From contig NZ_CP075187.1 in the NCBI RefSeq assembly GCF_020510665.1, forward strand, positions 1,136,501 through 1,200,500: a stretch of DNA of 64,000 nt, written 5' to 3'. Shown one piece after another: positions 61,199 through 64,000 of the stretch; the first letter of the stretch is position 1; each line of letters opens with the position of its first letter. This stretch comes from Dechloromonas denitrificans (lineage in GTDB: Bacteria > Pseudomonadota > Gammaproteobacteria > Burkholderiales > Rhodocyclaceae). The notes below the pieces were generated by a model that saw only the letters and a list, made by a program, of their open reading frames with translations, searched no databases and was not told the origin of the DNA. The position numbers and the translations under genes are program-made.

Positions 61199-62848
61199 TC
61201 AGGCGACACGGAAGCCTGCTACGGTCAACGACAGGTTTTGCGACAATTCCCGGAGTTCGCTGGTCGAGCGACTGATGCTTTGGGCTGCAGCATTGTTTTC
61301 CTCGACCATGTTGGCGATTCTTTCCATGCTCTGGGCGATATCGGTCGAGGCAATTTTTTGCTCGGTGACCGAATCGTTGATTTCGGTCACGCCGGAACGC
61401 GACTGCTCGACGGAGCTGCGTGAGTGGTCGAGTACGCTCTCAACTTCTGCAGCAAGCCTGGTGCTGGCTGAAATCGACTGCTCCCCAGCCTGGATGGCCG
61501 TCTGAACGGCATCCGATTGCAACATGATCTGCTGTGTCACCGTATCAATCTCGACCGCAGATTTGCCTGATTTTTCAGCCAGTTTGCGGACTTCGTCTGC
61601 AACAACGGCAAATCCACGGCCGGCCTCACCTGCGCGGGCAGCCTCGATGGCTGCATTGAGTGCCAGCAAATTGGTCTGGTCGGCAATATCCCTGACTTCC
61701 TTGGTCATGTCGGTGATGATCCTGGTGCTTCGGACAAACTCATGAACGGTACGTGAAATGTCATTCATGTTTTGCTGGATGTGTTCTATCTCACCGACTA
61801 AATGAGAGACTTTTTGGGAGCCATGAACGGTTTGGTCGACACTTTCCTGGGTCTGTTGATGGACATCTGCCGCTGTTTCGGAAACCGAGGTGATGGCGAC
61901 CGTCAATTCTTCGATGGCTGCCGCACTGCTCGCTACCGCGTTGGACTGTTGTTCCGAAACATTAGCCAGGGCCCGCGAAGATTCCGCCAAATTCTCGGAG
62001 GCGCTGCTGACCATCTGGCTGGCCCCGTTCACCTCGCCGATGATCTTCTGCAACTGCGTCATCATGATGTTGAACGCAGAGGCCATGCGACCGATTTCAT
62101 CCTGATGAACTATTTCGGCTCTTTGCGTCAGATCGCCGCTGGCAGCAATGTGGCTCATCGTATTTTCCAGCGCACTCAAGGGGTGTGTGATCGAGCGGAT
62201 GAAGAAAACGGCCAGTACAACCAGAATCACCATCGCACCGAATGAGAAGCTGACCAGTCCGACTTTCACTGCAGAAAATACTTCGTCTGCCTGGATCGCC
62301 TCGTTGGCATTGAATTCGGTGGAGATTTTTTGCATCTCGATGACCAGATCGTCGATTGCCTTGGTTGGCGCGCGGTCCAGGCCGTGAACCAGTTTGTCAA
62401 TCGTGCTGGCGGGGTCGATTTGGCTACGATCATATTGTTTGATCGCTTCGCGGTAATTGGGCCCCAGCTTGTCGAAATTGGCGATGACGTCATCAATCTT
62501 GAGTCGTTCGGCAATGCCGAGCTTGCTTGCTGTGGTGCGTACCTGTGCCAGCAACTCCCGGACCTTCTTTTCTTCGCCGTCAAAGCCTTGCATGTGCTTG
62601 GCAAAGGCTTCTGCATTCTTGCCCCGCAGCAGAATGTTTTTCCACTCCTGGACTTGCGTCTTGAAGTGCACTTGCCCGGCTCGTGCCTTGTCGACCGCAT
62701 CGACAATGAGTGCGTGACGCTCGATGGCACCGGTTAGTGCGGTGTTGAGCTTGCTGGCCTGAATAAATGCGAAAGTGCCGACGCTGAGCAAGGCAAACAA
62801 GGCCAGCACGACAAGAAGAACCAGTTTTTGTTTGATCTGGAGGTGCAT
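61199..62848 (-). CDS. Methyl-accepting chemotaxis protein
   Basis: This 549-residue transmembrane chemoreceptor has a first helix at about residues 9-30 ([19 protein letters not shown]). A helical periplasmic domain follows with [20 protein letters not shown], then a second helix near 190-212, a HAMP domain ([20 protein letters not shown]) and the signalling hairpin. The tip is canonical: [20 protein letters not shown] then [20 protein letters not shown]. The ligand is unknown. A CheB/CheR pentapeptide tether is not seen. A sigma70-like promoter lies at 62919-62946. Confidence 0.94.
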   Translation of the reverse strand: MHLQIKQKLVLLVVLALFALLSVGTFAFIQASKLNTALTGAIERHALIVDAVDKARAGQVHFKTQVQEWKNILLRGKNAEAFAKHMQGFDGEEKKVRELLAQVRTTASKLGIAERLKIDDVIANFDKLGPNYREAIKQYDRSQIDPASTIDKLVHGLDRAPTKAIDDLVIEMQKISTEFNANEAIQADEVFSAVKVGLVSFSFGAMVILVVLAVFFIRSITHPLSALENTMSHIAASGDLTQRAEIVHQDEIGRMASAFNIMMTQLQKIIGEVNGASQMVSSASENLAESSRALANVSEQQSNAVASSAAAIEELTVAITSVSETAADVHQQTQESVDQTVHGSQKVSHLVGEIEHIQQNMNDISRTVHEFVRSTRIITDMTKEVRDIADQTNLLALNAAIEAARAGEAGRGFAVVADEVRKLAEKSGKSAVEIDTVTQQIMLQSDAVQTAIQAGEQSISASTRLAAEVESVLDHSRSSVEQSRSGVTEINDSVTEQKIASTDIAQSMERIANMVEENNAAAQSISRSTSELRELSQNLSLTVAGFRVA

Positions 62849-62918
62849 TTGCGACTCCCTGCTTGCTGAATCAATTCATCTGGAAGCTTGCCGGTGTGCC
62901 TTGCAAGAGTGGATCGAC

Positions 62919-62946
62919 TATATACAATGTGGCGCAGATATGTAAA
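62919..62946 (-). promoter_or_regulatory. Promoter of the chemoreceptor gene
   Basis: On the minus strand TTTACA (+ 62941-62946) and TATATA (+ 62919-62924) are 16 bases apart, 71 bases upstream of the start. No sigma28-type flagellar box was found here, so the gene may be expressed independently of the flagellar cascade. Confidence 0.6.
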
Positions 62947-63073
62947 GTTTCGTCAGCTCAATGACTTATGCCATGTTTGTGTGATTCGCATGCTTTCGGT
63001 AATCGTGTTTCAGTAAGTTTCAAGTCATGTCTTGGATCGTGACTAGCCAGAGGGATGGGGGCCGGGAGGAGAA

Positions 63074-64000
63074 ATGGGATCGAGGCAATTCTCTGCATGT
63101 TTTGTTTTGTCGCTCATGCTCTTTGGCTGTGCGCCGCCAGAGCCTCTGAAAATCGGGTATTTGGGTGGGCTTTCCGGGCGAGTAGCCGATCTCGGAGAAG
63201 CCGGGCGTAGCGGTGCCTTGCTTGCTGTTGAGGAAATCAACGGCTTGGGTGGGGTCAATGGGCGCAAGGTCGAGTTGATCGTTCAGGATGATGCCCAGCA
63301 GCAGGAAAGCGCGCTGAATGCGGTTGATGCCCTCGTCGCTGCGGGCGTTTCGGCGATTATCGGACCCATGACCAGTTCCGTTGCCGAGACCATTCTGCCG
63401 GCGATCGAACGTGCCGGCATTGTGACTGTCAGCCCGACGGTCACGGCCACGTCGCTTTCCGGAAAGGACGACCTGTTTTTCAAGGTGGCACCACCGATCT
63501 CAGAAAACACCCGAATCAGTTCACGCCATCTCTTCGATCGAGGCGCCCGTCGTCTGGCCATTGCCTACGATTTGAGCAACCGGGCGTTCAGTGCTGACTG
63601 GGCGGCACAGTACCGGCGTGACTTTACCGGGCTGGGCGGACAGGTTGTTGCCGAGGCGACGTTTACTTCCGGCGATGAACAGGGCTATGGCCATGCGGTC
63701 CAGCAATTGATCGATGCCCGGCCGGATGCCTTTCTTTTTATCTCGAATGCGGTTGATACGGTCAGATTGATCCAGATTGTGCGTAACCGTGGCCTCAATT
63801 TGCCTGTGACGACATCTCCGTGGGCGGCGACCGAGCATTTCATCGAACTGGGCGGGAGAACGGTGGAAGGTGTGACGCTGACCCAGTTTTTTGATCGTTC
63901 GGACAGTTCGCCCGGCTATCGGAAATTTGCCGATACTTTCCGGGCGCGCTTCAAGCAGGAACCGGGTTTTGCCAGTGTTGCAGCCTACGATGCGACGCGT
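63074..64000 (+). CDS. ABC-type lipoprotein solute-binding protein (LivJ type, 5' part)
   Basis: The gene runs off the right edge after 309 codons. GGGAGGAG directly precedes the ATG at 63074. The lipoprotein signal ends LFGC, followed by PLKIGYLGGLSGRVADLGEA, which is the Peripla_BP_6 opening. The segments ALLAVEEINGLGGVNGRKVE, IIGPMTSSVAETILPAIERA and VTVSPTVTATSLSGKDDLFF fit branched-chain amino acid or related binding proteins. In several bacteria such lipoproteins are coupled to sensor kinases rather than to permeases; the next gene is outside the window. Confidence 0.88.
   Translation, partial: MGSRQFSACFVLSLMLFGCAPPEPLKIGYLGGLSGRVADLGEAGRSGALLAVEEINGLGGVNGRKVELIVQDDAQQQESALNAVDALVAAGVSAIIGPMTSSVAETILPAIERAGIVTVSPTVTATSLSGKDDLFFKVAPPISENTRISSRHLFDRGARRLAIAYDLSNRAFSADWAAQYRRDFTGLGGQVVAEATFTSGDEQGYGHAVQQLIDARPDAFLFISNAVDTVRLIQIVRNRGLNLPVTTSPWAATEHFIELGGRTVEGVTLTQFFDRSDSSPGYRKFADTFRARFKQEPGFASVAAYDATR

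Overview
The window reads as chromosome of a high-GC betaproteobacterium, most likely Rhodocyclales (Dechloromonas/Azonexus-like). Three things point there: the run yfgM-bamB-der-hfq-hflX-hflK-hflC-DUF2065-hisZ-purA, the HisRS-like HisZ subunit, and many signalling, hemerythrin and redox genes. This placement is inferred from gene order and protein style, not from a database search. I see no insertion sequence, prophage, CRISPR array, rRNA operon or toxin-antitoxin pair. No stretch above 300 bases lacks a gene.

Layout. 1-9372: housekeeping operon on the + strand (outer-membrane assembly, ribosome GTPase, Hfq, HflX, HflKC, HisZ, PurA), closed by a strong terminator. 9371-14324: a His-rich secreted protein, two identical tRNA-Leu(CAG) genes in tandem with their own promoters and terminators, RNase R, then an HDOD protein divergent from a hemerythrin. 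14400-16881: RlmB, an EamA exporter and an orphan solute-binding protein. 16955-23438: an RND efflux operon (MFP-RND-outer membrane factor) divergent from its TetR regulator, with an acrR-like operator inside the efflux promoter. 23440-30149: CHASE-PAS-GGDEF cyclase with an orphan binding protein, membrane spermidine-synthase-like protein, RarD, DUF599 and another EamA protein. 30252-33236: two small conserved proteins and a PNPOx-like flavoprotein divergent from a MocR regulator with repeat operators. 33281-34998: a perfect ModE box, modE and modA, with no modBC. 35100-39398: LysE exporter, an AT-rich Sel1-repeat gene and chrBA chromate resistance. 39471-49532: PbpC, FAD oxidoreductase, MFS exporter, DUF1415, M17 aminopeptidase, DUF302, LysR and a J-like membrane protein. 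49666-58705: a 1,894-residue alpha-2-macroglobulin, a zinc-ribbon protein, a DUF4124 protein and a TonB-dependent receptor. 58794-64000: cysDN, a chemoreceptor and the start of a lipoprotein binding protein.

Most of the window is ordinary core genome. The points most worth a second look are: the bacterial alpha-2-macroglobulin separated from pbpC; the binding-protein/diguanylate-cyclase pair; the Cys-rich insertion in the hemerythrin; the J-like protein with no HPD motif; the ModE-boxed modEA locus without its transporter; the MocR operator that covers its own start codon; and the tRNA promoter that overlaps the rnr start codon. I found no clearly new multi-gene system.
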